This document shows, piece after piece, positions 16,255 to 25,610 of a stretch of DNA of 36,011 nucleotides. Every line of letters begins with the position of its first letter. The stretch's first letter is position 1. The stretch is from NCBI GenBank assembly GCA_964392345.1, contig CAYMPQ010000012.1, forward strand, positions 1 to 36,011, written 5' to 3'. The DNA comes from JAUVXY01 sp964392345 (lineage in GTDB: Bacteria; Actinomycetota; Humimicrobiia; Humimicrobiales; Humimicrobiaceae). The notes under the pieces were generated by a model. The model made no database searches. It saw only the letters and a program-made list of their open reading frames with translations, and was not told the DNA's origin. The position numbers and the translations under genes are program-made.

Positions 16255-17787
16255 TTAATCGCTCTCAGCTCTCATGAGAGGAAATAGTATCACATCTCTA
16301 ATTGAATTACTATTAGTCAAAATCATAACCAATCTATCGATACCAATCCCTTCTCCACCTGTTGGAGGCATTCCATATTCCAGAGCCCTTAAAAAATCAA
16401 CGTCAATCTTACCGGTAACTCTTTCCTCATCGTCTTTACTTTTTACCTGTTTTTTAAACCTTTGCAGCTGGTCTGCAGGATCAGTCAACTCTGAAAAAGC
16501 ATTTGCTATCTCTTCTCCTCCCATAAAGAGTTCAAACCTCTCAGTTAAATTTCCATCTCCCGGTTTTTTCCTTGCAAGCGGGGAAATATCTATGGGATAA
16601 TCTTTAATAAAGGTAGGCTGTATCAATTTAGGCTGGACGACAGCTTCAAAAATCTCCTCAACAATCTTGCCCTTGCTGTAGTCTTTATTTATTTTTAAAT
16701 CCAGGCTTTTAGCTATTGAAGTCAGTTCCTCAATGCTGCTGCCAAAACTTAATTTTATTCCTCCAAAATCATAAATTGCACCAATCATTGTTTTCCTTTG
16801 CCATGTTCCTTCAAAATTTATGATGTTGCCTCTGTAGTTTGCACTTAGATTGCCCAAAGTTTTCTGTACCACAAATTTAATCAGTTCCTCTGTTAAATCC
16901 ATTAAATCATTATAGTCCGAGAACGCCTGGTAAAACTCCAGCATCGTAAATTCCGGATTATGCTTATAAGAGATGCCTTCGTTTCTAAAATTTCTATTCA
17001 ATTCAAATACCTTTTCAAAGCCAGCAATTATAAGTCTTTTTAAATACAATTCTGGAGCTATCCTTAGGTATAGATCAATATCCAAAGCATTGTGGTGCGT
17101 AGCAAAGGGACGGGCAGCAGCTCCTCCGGGAATTGGCTGGAGCATGGGAGTCTCAACCTCTAAAAAGCCCCTGTCCTTCAAAAATTCTCTTAAAGCTTCT
17201 ATTATTTTAATTCTACTCAAAAAAGTTTTTTTAACATCAGGATTTATCAGGAAGTCCAAATATCTTTGTCTGTATCTTAACTCTTTGTCCTTGAGACCAT
17301 GCCACTTTTCCGGAAGTGTGCGGATAGTCTTACTAAGAAGTACAAAATCGGTTATGCTCAATGAAAGCTCTCCGGTTCGTGTTTTAAAAATGTTTCCTTC
17401 TGCACCTATCCAGTCACCAATGTCCAAATCCAAAAATTTATTATATTTTTCTTCGCCAATATTTTTTAAATTAGCATATAATTGGATTTCTCCTGTAAAA
17501 TCCCTCACATCAGCAAAAGTAGCCTTCCCGTGTTTCCTAAAAATCATAACCCTGCCAGCAATCTTGAAGGTATCCTCTGTTTTCTGGCCTACCTCAAGAG
17601 AAGAATATTTCTCCCTTATATCCTTTATACATATCCTTCCAGCATAGTTTTTTCTGTAAATAACCTCTCCCGATTTTTTCAAGGCTTTTACTTTATCAAG
17701 CTTTACCTTTAGCGGCTCGCTTAATGGCTCTTCCAGTTCTAACAAGTACTCTGCATTTAGTTTTGTAATTTTATTTTCAGCCTTCAT
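16255..17787 (-). CDS. lysS: Lysyl-tRNA synthetase, class II
   Basis: A 510-residue class II synthetase. An N-terminal OB-fold anticodon-binding domain (IAGRVMIFRKHGKATFADVR) precedes the catalytic domain with motif 2 (ELNRNFRNEGISYKHNPEFT) and motif 3 (MPPTGGEGIGIDRLVMILT). It charges tRNA-Lys. The C-terminus ends in RDVILFPLMR as usual. It is encoded 89 bp after greA, the common greA-lysS pair, and very probably shares the strong promoter upstream of greA. The ribosome binding site is weak (GGGAC). Confidence 0.95.
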   Translation of the reverse strand: MKAENKITKLNAEYLLELEEPLSEPLKVKLDKVKALKKSGEVIYRKNYAGRICIKDIREKYSSLEVGQKTEDTFKIAGRVMIFRKHGKATFADVRDFTGEIQLYANLKNIGEEKYNKFLDLDIGDWIGAEGNIFKTRTGELSLSITDFVLLSKTIRTLPEKWHGLKDKELRYRQRYLDFLINPDVKKTFLSRIKIIEALREFLKDRGFLEVETPMLQPIPGGAAARPFATHHNALDIDLYLRIAPELYLKRLIIAGFEKVFELNRNFRNEGISYKHNPEFTMLEFYQAFSDYNDLMDLTEELIKFVVQKTLGNLSANYRGNIINFEGTWQRKTMIGAIYDFGGIKLSFGSSIEELTSIAKSLDLKINKDYSKGKIVEEIFEAVVQPKLIQPTFIKDYPIDISPLARKKPGDGNLTERFELFMGGEEIANAFSELTDPADQLQRFKKQVKSKDDEERVTGKIDVDFLRALEYGMPPTGGEGIGIDRLVMILTNSNSIRDVILFPLMRAESD

Positions 17788-17876
17788 TGTCCCAGCTTTA
17801 GTAGTTAAAAATTTATAAGCATAAATATATTTTCTGATAAATATAGTATTAGTCGTGCAACAGCTAACATGTTTAG

Positions 17877-18341
17877 TTAGATTATATCAATTATTTTAAG
17901 CTTTCTTACCTTGTTTAGCACTTTAAATGCTACTTCTTCCCCTATTTTCTTGCCTAAAATAGCCTTTCCCATTGGAGATTCATCTGAAATTTTATTTTCC
18001 TCAGGATTTGCTTCTACCGAACTTACTATTTTATACTTTCTGTTCTTTTTTTCTTCTGGATCCCTGACCACTACTGTTGAACCAATAGCTACTATATCTC
18101 TGCCGTTATTTTCGCCTAAAATGACATAATTTTGTAAAATTTCATTAATTTGTTCTATTCTTCCCTCTACAAAAGCCTGCTCATTTTTAGCATAGTCATA
18201 TTCAGGATTCTCGCTCAGCTCTCCAAAATCTTTTGCTTCCTTTAATCTTGCAGCGATTTCCTTCCTTTTATTTTTTACAAGGTCGTCCAGTTCTTTTAAT
18301 AAATTTTCATATCCTTCTTTTGTTAAGTGATATTTCTTCAT
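17877..18341 (-). CDS. greA: Transcription elongation factor GreA
   Basis: A 154-residue protein that stimulates transcript cleavage in backtracked RNA polymerase. The N-terminal coiled coil (KKYHLTKEGYENLLKELDDL, with the acidic tip around SENPEYDYAK) and the C-terminal FKBP-like domain (SPMGKAILGKKIGEEVAFK) are both complete. I chose the ATG at 18341: the ribosome binding site GGAGG lies 8 bp before it. A TTG five codons upstream would give a longer frame but would put that site inside the coding region. greA is the first gene of the greA-lysS unit. Confidence 0.95.
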   Translation of the reverse strand: MKKYHLTKEGYENLLKELDDLVKNKRKEIAARLKEAKDFGELSENPEYDYAKNEQAFVEGRIEQINEILQNYVILGENNGRDIVAIGSTVVVRDPEEKKNRKYKIVSSVEANPEENKISDESPMGKAILGKKIGEEVAFKVLNKVRKLKIIDII

Positions 18342-18433
18342 GGAACTTTCCTCCAAACTTTATCATAAACACTACAATATAAGAAATTATTGCTGACTAA
18401 TTTCTGGTAAAAAGAATAGTTCATTTTTGAGGT

Positions 18434-18462
18434 ATTATATGGTATGAAATATTAGATGTCAA
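18434..18462 (-). promoter_or_regulatory. Consensus sigma-70-type promoter of greA-lysS
   Basis: On the minus strand TTGACA (18457-18462) and TATAAT (18434-18439) are separated by exactly 17 bp, a perfect match to the housekeeping consensus. The predicted start is near 18427, giving an 85-nt leader before the greA ATG at 18341. It is the clearest promoter in the window. Confidence 0.85.
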
Positions 18463-18527
18463 AACTATTTTGCTGTCATTTTTTTCTGAGGGATCTATAA
18501 AAATTTCATTGAAGCTGTTATATTCTA

Positions 18528-19010
18528 TTAACCTGATGACAGGTTTCCAAGATTTTCCAAATTTGCTTTATATTCCTTCAGTTTTTTATTGATGTCCTCA
18601 TATTTTAAAGACAATATCTCTAGTGCAAGCAGAGCTGCGTTCTTTGCATTATCAATAGCTACACAAGCAACTGGAACCCCTGAAGGCATCTGTACCATGG
18701 ACAGGAGGGAATCTATCCCACGCAGATCTTTGGTCATTATAGGAACTCCAATAACAGGAATAGTCGTATAAGAAGCAATTACACCAGGCAAGTGCGCTGC
18801 TTTGCCTGCACCAGCAATAATTACTTCTATGCCACGGCTCTCAGCATTTTTTGCAAATTCAGAAGTTCTGTTGGGCATTCTGTGAGCAGAAAGCACATTC
18901 ACCTCAAATCCTACACCAAATTCTTCTAAAACATCCGAAGCTTTGCTCATTATTCCTTCATCAGATATACTGCCCATTACTATAGAGATAATTTTACTGC
19001 TGCCGTTCAT
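18528..19010 (-). CDS. purE: N5-carboxyaminoimidazole ribonucleotide mutase (PurE)
   Basis: A 160-residue class I PurE. VMGSISDEGIMSKA is the phosphate-binding loop (the usual SDW has Glu in place of Trp), VLSAHRMP carries the catalytic His, and AGAGKAAHLPGVIA and PVACVAIDNAKNAA are family signatures. It moves the carboxyl group of N5-CAIR to C4 in purine synthesis. The gene starts one base after purD ends, with GGGATGGG as the ribosome binding site. No purK is present in the window. It is the last gene of the rpsF-to-purE series. Confidence 0.94.
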   Translation of the reverse strand: MNGSSKIISIVMGSISDEGIMSKASDVLEEFGVGFEVNVLSAHRMPNRTSEFAKNAESRGIEVIIAGAGKAAHLPGVIASYTTIPVIGVPIMTKDLRGIDSLLSMVQMPSGVPVACVAIDNAKNAALLALEILSLKYEDINKKLKEYKANLENLGNLSSG

Positions 19011-19011
19011 T

Positions 19012-20307
19012 TTAACCCATCCCTTCTGCTCTTAAAGCAATATCTCTCCTGTACTGCATTCCATTAAATTTTATATTTTCAATTGCTGAATATACTTTTT
19101 GCCTGCATTCTTTAAAACTATCAGCTTTGGAAACCACTCCCAAGACTCTGCCGCCGTTTGTAACTATATTTCCATTACTCTTCTTCGTACCTGCATGAAA
19201 AATATCTATATCATTCATTTTCTCCAGACTGTCAAGACCTTCAATTATATCTCCGCTTGACGAGCTTTCGGGATAGCCCTCTGAAGCAACCACAGCACAG
19301 ACACATTTGTTAGTATCCCAGATTAGCTTCTTTTTGCCTAAACTTCCGTCAGCACAATCCATAAGCAGGGGCACAAGATCTTCTTTAAGTCTTGGCAGTA
19401 TTGCCTGGGTTTCAGGGTCGCCAAACCTACAATTATATTCCAATAGATAAGGCTCGTTGTCTACTATAATCAGCCCTCCGTAAAGAACACCCTGGTATCT
19501 AATATTTTCTTTAATCAATGCATCATAAGCAGGGTACATGATTTTGCTTAGAATTTTTTCGTATATCTTTTTGCTTACAAAAGGTACAGGGCTATAGCTT
19601 CCCATCCCCCCTGTATTTTTTCCTTTATCTCCTTCATAAATTCTCTTATAATCCTGGGCCAAAGCCATTGGGACTATGTTCCTGCCGTCACAAAGACAAA
19701 GAATTGACACCTCAAATCCACTCAAAAAATCCTCTATTATCATCCTGTCGCCAGAGCCCCCAAATTTGTTTCTAATAAAACAATCCTTAACTGCTTCTAT
19801 GGCCTGTTCCCTGTTTTCAGCAATAATTACACCCTTGCCGGCAGCAAGGCCATCTGCTTTTATCACTACAGGAAATTTATCCTCTCCTGTTTTCTTTAAA
19901 AAATAAACAGCATTCTCGTAATCTTCTTTTTTAAAAAAAATCCCATTTGGAGAAGGTATATTATATTTTTGAAGAAGCTCCTTAGTAAAAACCTTGCTCC
20001 CCTCCAGCATTGAGGCCTTCCTGTCAGGACCAAATATTTTAAAACCCCTGCTTTTGAAATTATCAACAATCCCGTTAACAAGAGGAACTTCCGGCCCAAC
20101 AACTGTCAAATCTATTTTTTTATCCTCAACAAACTTTAATATATCATTAAAACTACTGCTTGATATATCCATGCTGAGGCATTCTGCTAATTTTTCCATT
20201 CCCACATTTCCGGGGATTGCATATATCTTATCTACTGACTTACTTCTTGAAATTTTCCATACAAGGCAGTGTTCCCTGCCGCCGCTTCCAATAACCAGCA
20301 CCTTCAT
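19012..20307 (-). CDS. purD: Phosphoribosylamine-glycine ligase
   Basis: A 431-residue ATP-grasp enzyme. It starts with VLVIGSGGREHCLVWKIS, the GARS N-domain motif, continues with TVVGPEVPLVNGIVD, the ATP-grasp core (FPVVIKADGLAAGKGVIIA) and LEYNCRFGDPETQAILPRL, with a normal C-terminal domain. It makes glycinamide ribonucleotide, the second step of purine synthesis. It lies between purA (21-bp gap) and purE (one base), so three purine genes are clustered downstream of dnaB. A GGGAG ribosome binding site precedes the ATG. Confidence 0.95.
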   Translation of the reverse strand: MKVLVIGSGGREHCLVWKISRSKSVDKIYAIPGNVGMEKLAECLSMDISSSSFNDILKFVEDKKIDLTVVGPEVPLVNGIVDNFKSRGFKIFGPDRKASMLEGSKVFTKELLQKYNIPSPNGIFFKKEDYENAVYFLKKTGEDKFPVVIKADGLAAGKGVIIAENREQAIEAVKDCFIRNKFGGSGDRMIIEDFLSGFEVSILCLCDGRNIVPMALAQDYKRIYEGDKGKNTGGMGSYSPVPFVSKKIYEKILSKIMYPAYDALIKENIRYQGVLYGGLIIVDNEPYLLEYNCRFGDPETQAILPRLKEDLVPLLMDCADGSLGKKKLIWDTNKCVCAVVASEGYPESSSSGDIIEGLDSLEKMNDIDIFHAGTKKSNGNIVTNGGRVLGVVSKADSFKECRQKVYSAIENIKFNGMQYRRDIALRAEGMG

Positions 20308-20328
20308 AAAACTCCCATCATGATATAG

Positions 20329-21657
20329 TTAAACAATAAGAGTGGAACGCCTTTTTTGCTCAAATAGTCTCTGCACCAAACTTTCGTCCCTTACAATAAT
20401 GCGGCTTCTTTCTGCACCTACGCTAATTAGCGATACTGGCACCTTGAGCATTTCCTCTATTTTCTCTATATAGCTCTGGGCATTTTCAGGAAGTTCTCCA
20501 AAGTTGTTTACCCCGCTTATGTCCTCATCCCATCCTTTGAACTCCTCATAAATAGGCTCACACTTATGCAGGATAGTCTGATGAGGGGGAAGACTGCTAT
20601 AAATTTTTCCTTTATACTTATAACCAGTACAAATCTTAATGTTTTTAAGACCGCTAAGTACATCTAATTTAGTTATAGCTATGCTATCTATAGAGTTTAT
20701 CATCACTGAATATTTTAAGGCAACAATATCCAGCCATCCGCACCTTCTTGGCCTCCCGGTTGTAGTTCCGTATTCAACACCTTTTTCCCTCAGGTAATTC
20801 CCAATGTCACCCTCTTCCTCAGTAGGGAACGGTCCTGATCCTACCCTTGTAACATAAGCTTTTGTAATGGCAATTACTTCATCTATCCTGCCAGGGCCGA
20901 CACCAGCGCCGACACAGACTCCTCCGGAGATAGTGGATGAAGAAGTAACAAAAGGATAAGTTCCATGATCAATATCAAGAAGGGTTCCCTGCGCACCCTC
21001 AAAAAGTACTTTCTTGTTTTCATCAATGGCTTTATTTATTAAAAATGAAGTATCAACTATATATTTTTCAATTCTATCAGCATATTTTCTATACTTTGTA
21101 AAAATCTCTTCTAAATCCAGCGGTTTCATATTGTACACTTTCTCAATCACAGCATTTTTGAATTTTAGAGATTCTTCCAGCTTGGTCCTAAATATTTTTG
21201 GATCAAGCAAATCTTGTATTCTTATGCCAGACCTTGATGCTTTGTCTTCATACACAGGGCCTATGCCTTTATGAGTGGTGCCTATTTTTGACTTGCCTAA
21301 CCGATGCTCCCCTGCTTTATCTAAAACTATGTGATATGGCATAACAAGATGCGCATTACAGCTAATTCGCAGGTTGCTGACATTTATGCCCTTCTTTTCC
21401 AAATCATCCAGTTCAGCTATTAATACCTCGGGGTTTATAACTACTCCATTGCCAATCACGCATATAACATCAGGATATAATATCCCTGATGGTATTAAGT
21501 GAAGTTTAAACTTTTTGTCACCTAAAACTACGGTATGGCCAGCGTTATCGCCGCCCTGAAACCTTACAACCATATCCACATGGCTTGAAAGCAAGTCAAT
21601 AATCCTCCCCTTGCCTTCATCTCCCCATTGTGAACCTATTATAACTACAGCAGACAT
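20329..21657 (-). CDS. purA: Adenylosuccinate synthetase
   Basis: A 442-residue GTP-dependent enzyme that turns IMP and aspartate into adenylosuccinate on the way to AMP. The start IIGSQWGDEGKGRIIDLLS has the P-loop-like GDEGKG motif with the catalytic Asp; NAGHTVV, GTTHKGIGP and TTTGRPRRCGWLDIVALKY are further signatures. The length fits. It begins five bases after dnaB ends, with GGAGGGT before the ATG. The dnaB-purA order is the one seen in Firmicutes. Confidence 0.96.
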   Translation of the reverse strand: MSAVVIIGSQWGDEGKGRIIDLLSSHVDMVVRFQGGDNAGHTVVLGDKKFKLHLIPSGILYPDVICVIGNGVVINPEVLIAELDDLEKKGINVSNLRISCNAHLVMPYHIVLDKAGEHRLGKSKIGTTHKGIGPVYEDKASRSGIRIQDLLDPKIFRTKLEESLKFKNAVIEKVYNMKPLDLEEIFTKYRKYADRIEKYIVDTSFLINKAIDENKKVLFEGAQGTLLDIDHGTYPFVTSSSTISGGVCVGAGVGPGRIDEVIAITKAYVTRVGSGPFPTEEEGDIGNYLREKGVEYGTTTGRPRRCGWLDIVALKYSVMINSIDSIAITKLDVLSGLKNIKICTGYKYKGKIYSSLPPHQTILHKCEPIYEEFKGWDEDISGVNNFGELPENAQSYIEKIEEMLKVPVSLISVGAERSRIIVRDESLVQRLFEQKRRSTLIV

Positions 21658-21662
21658 AATAT

Positions 21663-23069
21663 TTAACCCTCCGTTCCATCTTGATAGGGCTGGCTCAAAT
21701 TTAAAAATAATGCATATTCATTGAAAAATTTCAAATTAATTTTACCTGTTGGTCCATTCCTATGTTTTGCTATGATTATTTCTGCTTTACCCCTATCCTC
21801 GCTATTTTCATCATAATAATCATCTCTATATATAAAAATCACTAAATCTGCATCCTGCTCTATTGCTCCCGACTCCCTAAGATCTGACAGATTAGGCCTT
21901 TTATTTTCTCTTTTTTCTACTTCTCTTGAAAGCTGCGATACTGCAATAACAGGAATTCTTAATTCCTTGGCAATACCTTTTAAATTTCTTGATATATCTG
22001 TAATTTCCAGCACTCTATTCCCTCTATAATTAGTTCCAGACTGCATAAGCTGAAGATAATCAACAATTAAAAGTTTTATGCCATATGTGCTTACAAGCAT
22101 ACGGGCTCGCGCCCTCAGATCCATTACAGTTAAAAAAGCAGCGTCGTCAATATACATTTTGCTCTCAGCCAGCCTTTCAATAGCTCTTGCAAGTTTTGGC
22201 CATTCATCGTCCCTTAAGTTGCCTGAACGAAGTCTTTGTAAATCTATCCTTGCCTCTGCACACATCATTCTTTGTGCAATCTGCTGTTTGGACATCTCCA
22301 GCGAAAATATCGCCACTGGCAATTTTTCTTCCAATGCCACATGTTTTGCTATTCCTAAAGCTAATGAAGTTTTCCCCATTCCAGGCCTTGCTGCCAAAAC
22401 AATTAAATCTGAGCCCTGAAAGCCAGAGGTTTTACGGTCAAGATCCGTATAGCCAGTTGGGACACCCGTTATCATGGATTTCTTTTCATACATGCTTTCA
22501 ACCTGTTCATAAACTTCTGAAAGCACATCTTTGATTGAAGCAAATTTACTGTTTTTAGTATCTGAGTATAAATCCTGAGAAATTGAAAATACTAATTGTT
22601 GTGCTCTATCTACTGTGGAACTTAAGTCCTCCGGAATTTCATATCCCATTGCTGCTATTTCTGTAGCTGCATATATGAGTTTCCTCAAAATTGAATTATG
22701 CCTTACAATCTGAGCATAGTATTGCACATTAGATGCAAGAGGAATATTGCTTATAAGTGAATGTATAAACGTCTTACCGCCAACTTCCTCTAACAGCCCT
22801 TTTTTCTCCAGATAATCTGCGGTAGTAATTGGATCTGCAGGTTCCCCTTTTGCATATAATTCTATTATTGCCTTAAATACTTCCTGGTTTGCTTTCCTGT
22901 AAAAATCCTCTTCACTAATAATCTCAATTGTAGAAATTATTGCTTCTCTTGAAATAAGCATTGAACCTAAAAGAGATTCCTCAGCTTCTATATTATATGG
23001 AGGTATTCTTTCCAGCTTACTTGTGTCTAAAGGAAACACCTTTAATTCTTTTTTTGCCTGCCCCTTCAT
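21663..23069 (-). CDS. dnaB: Replicative DNA helicase DnaB
   Basis: A 468-residue hexameric helicase. The N-terminal helical domain (PPYNIEAEESLLGSMLIS), where primase binds, is joined by a linker to the RecA-like domain with Walker A (AARPGMGKTSLALG), LLIVDYLQLM (Walker B) and SQLSREVEKRENKRPNLSDL (H3-H4 region), ending with FIYRDDYY and AKHRNGPTG. No intein is present. It follows rplI by 59 bp. There is no strong ribosome binding site before the ATG. Confidence 0.96.
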   Translation of the reverse strand: MKGQAKKELKVFPLDTSKLERIPPYNIEAEESLLGSMLISREAIISTIEIISEEDFYRKANQEVFKAIIELYAKGEPADPITTADYLEKKGLLEEVGGKTFIHSLISNIPLASNVQYYAQIVRHNSILRKLIYAATEIAAMGYEIPEDLSSTVDRAQQLVFSISQDLYSDTKNSKFASIKDVLSEVYEQVESMYEKKSMITGVPTGYTDLDRKTSGFQGSDLIVLAARPGMGKTSLALGIAKHVALEEKLPVAIFSLEMSKQQIAQRMMCAEARIDLQRLRSGNLRDDEWPKLARAIERLAESKMYIDDAAFLTVMDLRARARMLVSTYGIKLLIVDYLQLMQSGTNYRGNRVLEITDISRNLKGIAKELRIPVIAVSQLSREVEKRENKRPNLSDLRESGAIEQDADLVIFIYRDDYYDENSEDRGKAEIIIAKHRNGPTGKINLKFFNEYALFLNLSQPYQDGTEG

Positions 23070-23128
23070 GTTTAATTAAGTTTTTTCAAACTTCCATGTA
23101 ATTTTTTATTCTTAACAATTTTCAGTCC

Positions 23129-23731
23129 TTAAGACTTATTTTTCTTTTTCGCTTCAACATCTTTTTCTTTTGTTGAAGCTTTGCTATCCTTTGTTTCATC
23201 CTTATTGCTTGAACCTTTTTCAAGTTCATCTTTTTCTTTTGGAAGGTCTTCGGTTTCAGATTTTTCTTTACCTTCCTCTGGCTTGCTATCACCTTCTACT
23301 GTAACTTTGACAGTACTTTTAACATCTTTATATAACTTTACTATAACATCATATGATCCAATTTCTTTCAAGTGGTCCTCAAGTTCTATCTTCTTTTTAT
23401 CTATTTCAACTTTTCTCTCCTTAAAGATCCTATCTGCAATATCTTTGCTGGTTACAGAACCATAAAGCTTCCCTTCTGAACTCGTCTTAACTTTAAAATC
23501 AAGCTCAAGATTTTCCAATCTTTCAGCAATTTGCTTTGCTTCTTCAATATTCTTAGCTTCTTTTTTCATTATGGATTTTTTCACAATCTCCATCTGTTTG
23601 ATATTGCCTTTAGTTGCACGCGCAGCTATTTCTCTGGGTATTAAAAAATTGTTAGCATAACCATCTTTAACCTCCAATATATCTCCCAGGCTTCCTAAAT
23701 TTTCAAAATCTTTAGTTAATATAATTTTCAA
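23129..23731 (-). CDS. rplI: 50S ribosomal protein L9 with an acidic/lysine-rich C-terminal extension
   Basis: A 200-residue L9. The N-terminal domain (IILTKDFENLGSLGDILEVK, YANNFLIPREIA) binds 23S rRNA, a long helix connects to the C-terminal domain that includes KLYGSVTSKDIAD. The normal protein ends near residue 148; here about 54 further residues follow, almost entirely Lys, Glu, Asp, Ser and Thr, with no predicted fold. The start is TTG at 23731, supported by AGGAGG seven bases upstream. It is encoded between the DUF2232 gene and dnaB. Confidence 0.94.
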   Translation of the reverse strand: MKIILTKDFENLGSLGDILEVKDGYANNFLIPREIAARATKGNIKQMEIVKKSIMKKEAKNIEEAKQIAERLENLELDFKVKTSSEGKLYGSVTSKDIADRIFKERKVEIDKKKIELEDHLKEIGSYDVIVKLYKDVKSTVKVTVEGDSKPEEGKEKSETEDLPKEKDELEKGSSNKDETKDSKASTKEKDVEAKKKNKS

Positions 23732-23761
23732 TTTTTCCTCCTATTCTCTGTTCAAGATTTT

Positions 23762-24757
23762 TCAACCTCTATCTAATTTCCTAAAATTAGCCCATATATC
23801 TATGAGTCCGATAACAGGCAAAATAAAGATAAAAGCAACAAACATGCCAAATATAATAAAAATTATTATCCTCCACATAATGGGTACATTGAACCTATCA
23901 AAAATTCCCCATATTGCAGATACTCCGATCACAGAGTATAAAAATCCAAATACAATTAAAAAATTATAGCCAACCACATCAACAAGCATGCCCAAACTTG
24001 CATTAAAATTAGGTATCAAAATCAATGTTAACCCAATTATAATTCCCCAGCAATAATACCATCGAATGTCCCATTTCTTAAAGGCTAAGGAGGATTTAAT
24101 GTTTATACCTTGCTTCTTAAAAACTATGGAACTTATAAAATAATTTATAATGCTGCTGCAAACGCAGCATGCAATCCAGATGCCAGGAAGCAAGTATGGA
24201 ATAAACTTTAAAAGTTTTTGAGATTGCTTTATAGCAGAATTAAATTGAACCTCATCCATAGCTATAAGACTGCCATATTTTTTAATCACAATATCATTTT
24301 GCAAGTTATCTATATAGCCATTATAGCTTTTAAAGAATTCGCTTACAACATTAATGCCGCCTAAAACTGATGATATCAAAATATATAATATTGCAATTCC
24401 CAAAAAAGCTAAAAATATATTTCCGACAGCAAACAATGTACTTTTATCTCTATCAATATAAATTTTATATATAAAAGATACAGCAACTATTGAGGCCGCA
24501 ACAGTTATGGCCAGCATGTAATTCAAAAAAAATAGAGGTGCTGTTCCCAGCACTGCACAAATCGCACTATCTCTCTTTCTTCCTGAAAGTAACAGCAATG
24601 CCGTAGGAATCGGCAGGAGCGCTAACCATAAAAACCCAAAAAATGGTAAAAATATAGTCGCAATCAGGATTAGGGATGTAACCAGTATTAACAGTACAAG
24701 GTTTAATTTTTTTATGTTAGAAGCACTCAAATCATTAATTATCAAAGGACATCTCAA
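23762..24757 (-). CDS. DUF2232 (YybS-like) integral membrane protein
   Basis: A 331-residue protein with about eight hydrophobic segments (for example LVLLILVTSLILIATIFLPF near the N-terminus and IIIFIIFGMFVAFIFILPV near the C-terminus). The size and its place between rpsR and rplI match the DUF2232/YybS family, which occupies this site in many Firmicutes. Its function is unknown; it may be a transporter-like membrane factor. The start is uncertain: TTG at 24757 is in frame, no ATG follows until well inside the protein, and no ribosome binding site is obvious. Confidence 0.78.
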   Translation of the reverse strand: MRCPLIINDLSASNIKKLNLVLLILVTSLILIATIFLPFFGFLWLALLPIPTALLLLSGRKRDSAICAVLGTAPLFFLNYMLAITVAASIVAVSFIYKIYIDRDKSTLFAVGNIFLAFLGIAILYILISSVLGGINVVSEFFKSYNGYIDNLQNDIVIKKYGSLIAMDEVQFNSAIKQSQKLLKFIPYLLPGIWIACCVCSSIINYFISSIVFKKQGINIKSSLAFKKWDIRWYYCWGIIIGLTLILIPNFNASLGMLVDVVGYNFLIVFGFLYSVIGVSAIWGIFDRFNVPIMWRIIIFIIFGMFVAFIFILPVIGLIDIWANFRKLDRG

Positions 24758-24788
24758 TTTTTATTATTCATTAACTAATTTTAACCTA

Positions 24789-25079
24789 TTATCTATTAAA
24801 ATAAGGTATAAGTGCTACTTCTCTTGCTCTTTTTATAGCTGTAGCTACTTTCTTTTGATGCTGTATACAATTACCGGTTACCCTCCTGGGCCTTATTTTC
24901 CCCTTGTCTGAAATATATCTTCTCAATAAAGCTATTTCTTTATAATCAATATTATCAATACCTTGCTTACAAAAATAACAGTATCTCTTTCTCTGCCGTA
25001 ATTTCAATAATGATATTTTTGAGCTATCTTCACTTCTATCTCTTCTATTTTCATTTCTACTACTTCTTCTTTTAGCCAA
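24789..25079 (-). CDS. rpsR: 30S ribosomal protein S18
   Basis: A 96-residue S18, with RYCYFCKQGIDNIDYKE, LLRRYISDKGKIRPRRVTGN and CIQHQKKVATAIKRAREVAL matching the conserved core. The first 25 residues are an extra Arg/Ser/Asp-rich stretch. CYFC is the zinc-finger-like pair seen in some S18 forms. The start is TTG at 25079: AAAGGAG lies six bases upstream and no ATG is in frame nearby. It lies downstream of rpsF and ssb; S6 and S18 bind each other on the ribosome. Confidence 0.95.
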   Translation of the reverse strand: MAKRRSSRNENRRDRSEDSSKISLLKLRQRKRYCYFCKQGIDNIDYKEIALLRRYISDKGKIRPRRVTGNCIQHQKKVATAIKRAREVALIPYFNR

Positions 25080-25116
25080 TCAGTACACTCCTTTTCTTAC
25101 TAATATTAATTTAATT

Positions 25117-25572
25117 TTAAAATGGTATATCTTCGTCAGTAAAATCAAGTTCTTCTTTCTCGCTATTTTTTGCTTTAGTACTGGAAGTTACACTACCTGT
25201 ATCCATTTTTGGATTTTTTTCTATCCTGCATGAAGCAAATTCAAGACTCGGAGCCACTGCACTTGCAATTATTTCTACAACTGATTTTTTCTGTCCATCC
25301 TTATCTTCCCAGCCCCTTTGCGAAAGCCTCCCGCTTACAAGAACTCTGTCGCCCTTGCTTAAACTTTCTGCACAATTTTCAGCAAGCTTAAACCAAACAG
25401 TAACATTAAAAAATGATGTATCTTCTACCCACTCTCCAGATTTTTTGTTCTGATATCTCCTGTTAACTGCCAGTCCAAACCCTGCCACAGGGGTACCGTT
25501 AGGTGTAAACCTGAGTTCTGGATCCCTCGTCAGGTTCCCAAGTATAACTACATTATTTACACTAAGAGCCAT
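25117..25572 (-). CDS. ssb: Single-stranded DNA-binding protein
   Basis: A 151-residue SSB. The OB fold begins VNNVVILGNLTRDPELRFTP and includes FGLAVNRRYQ and DTSFFNVTVWFKLAENCAE; a short linker leads to the acidic tip LDFTDEDIPF that docks repair and replication proteins. It is encoded between rpsF and rpsR as in most bacteria. A purine-rich AAGGTGG precedes the ATG. The linker is short compared with E. coli SSB. Confidence 0.96.
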   Translation of the reverse strand: MALSVNNVVILGNLTRDPELRFTPNGTPVAGFGLAVNRRYQNKKSGEWVEDTSFFNVTVWFKLAENCAESLSKGDRVLVSGRLSQRGWEDKDGQKKSVVEIIASAVAPSLEFASCRIEKNPKMDTGSVTSSTKAKNSEKEELDFTDEDIPF

Positions 25573-25610
25573 TGCCTACCACCTTCTTATTATTTATAAA
25601 TTCCTAAAAA

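Noticed and set aside
16973..17647. Long plus-strand open frame (224 codons) inside lysS
   Set aside because: Antisense shadow of lysS, with composition mirroring that of the synthetase codons.
18342..18356. Longer GreA starting at TTG 18356
   Set aside because: It would place the GGAGG ribosome binding site inside the gene; the ATG at 18341 has ideal spacing and matches the family N-terminus.
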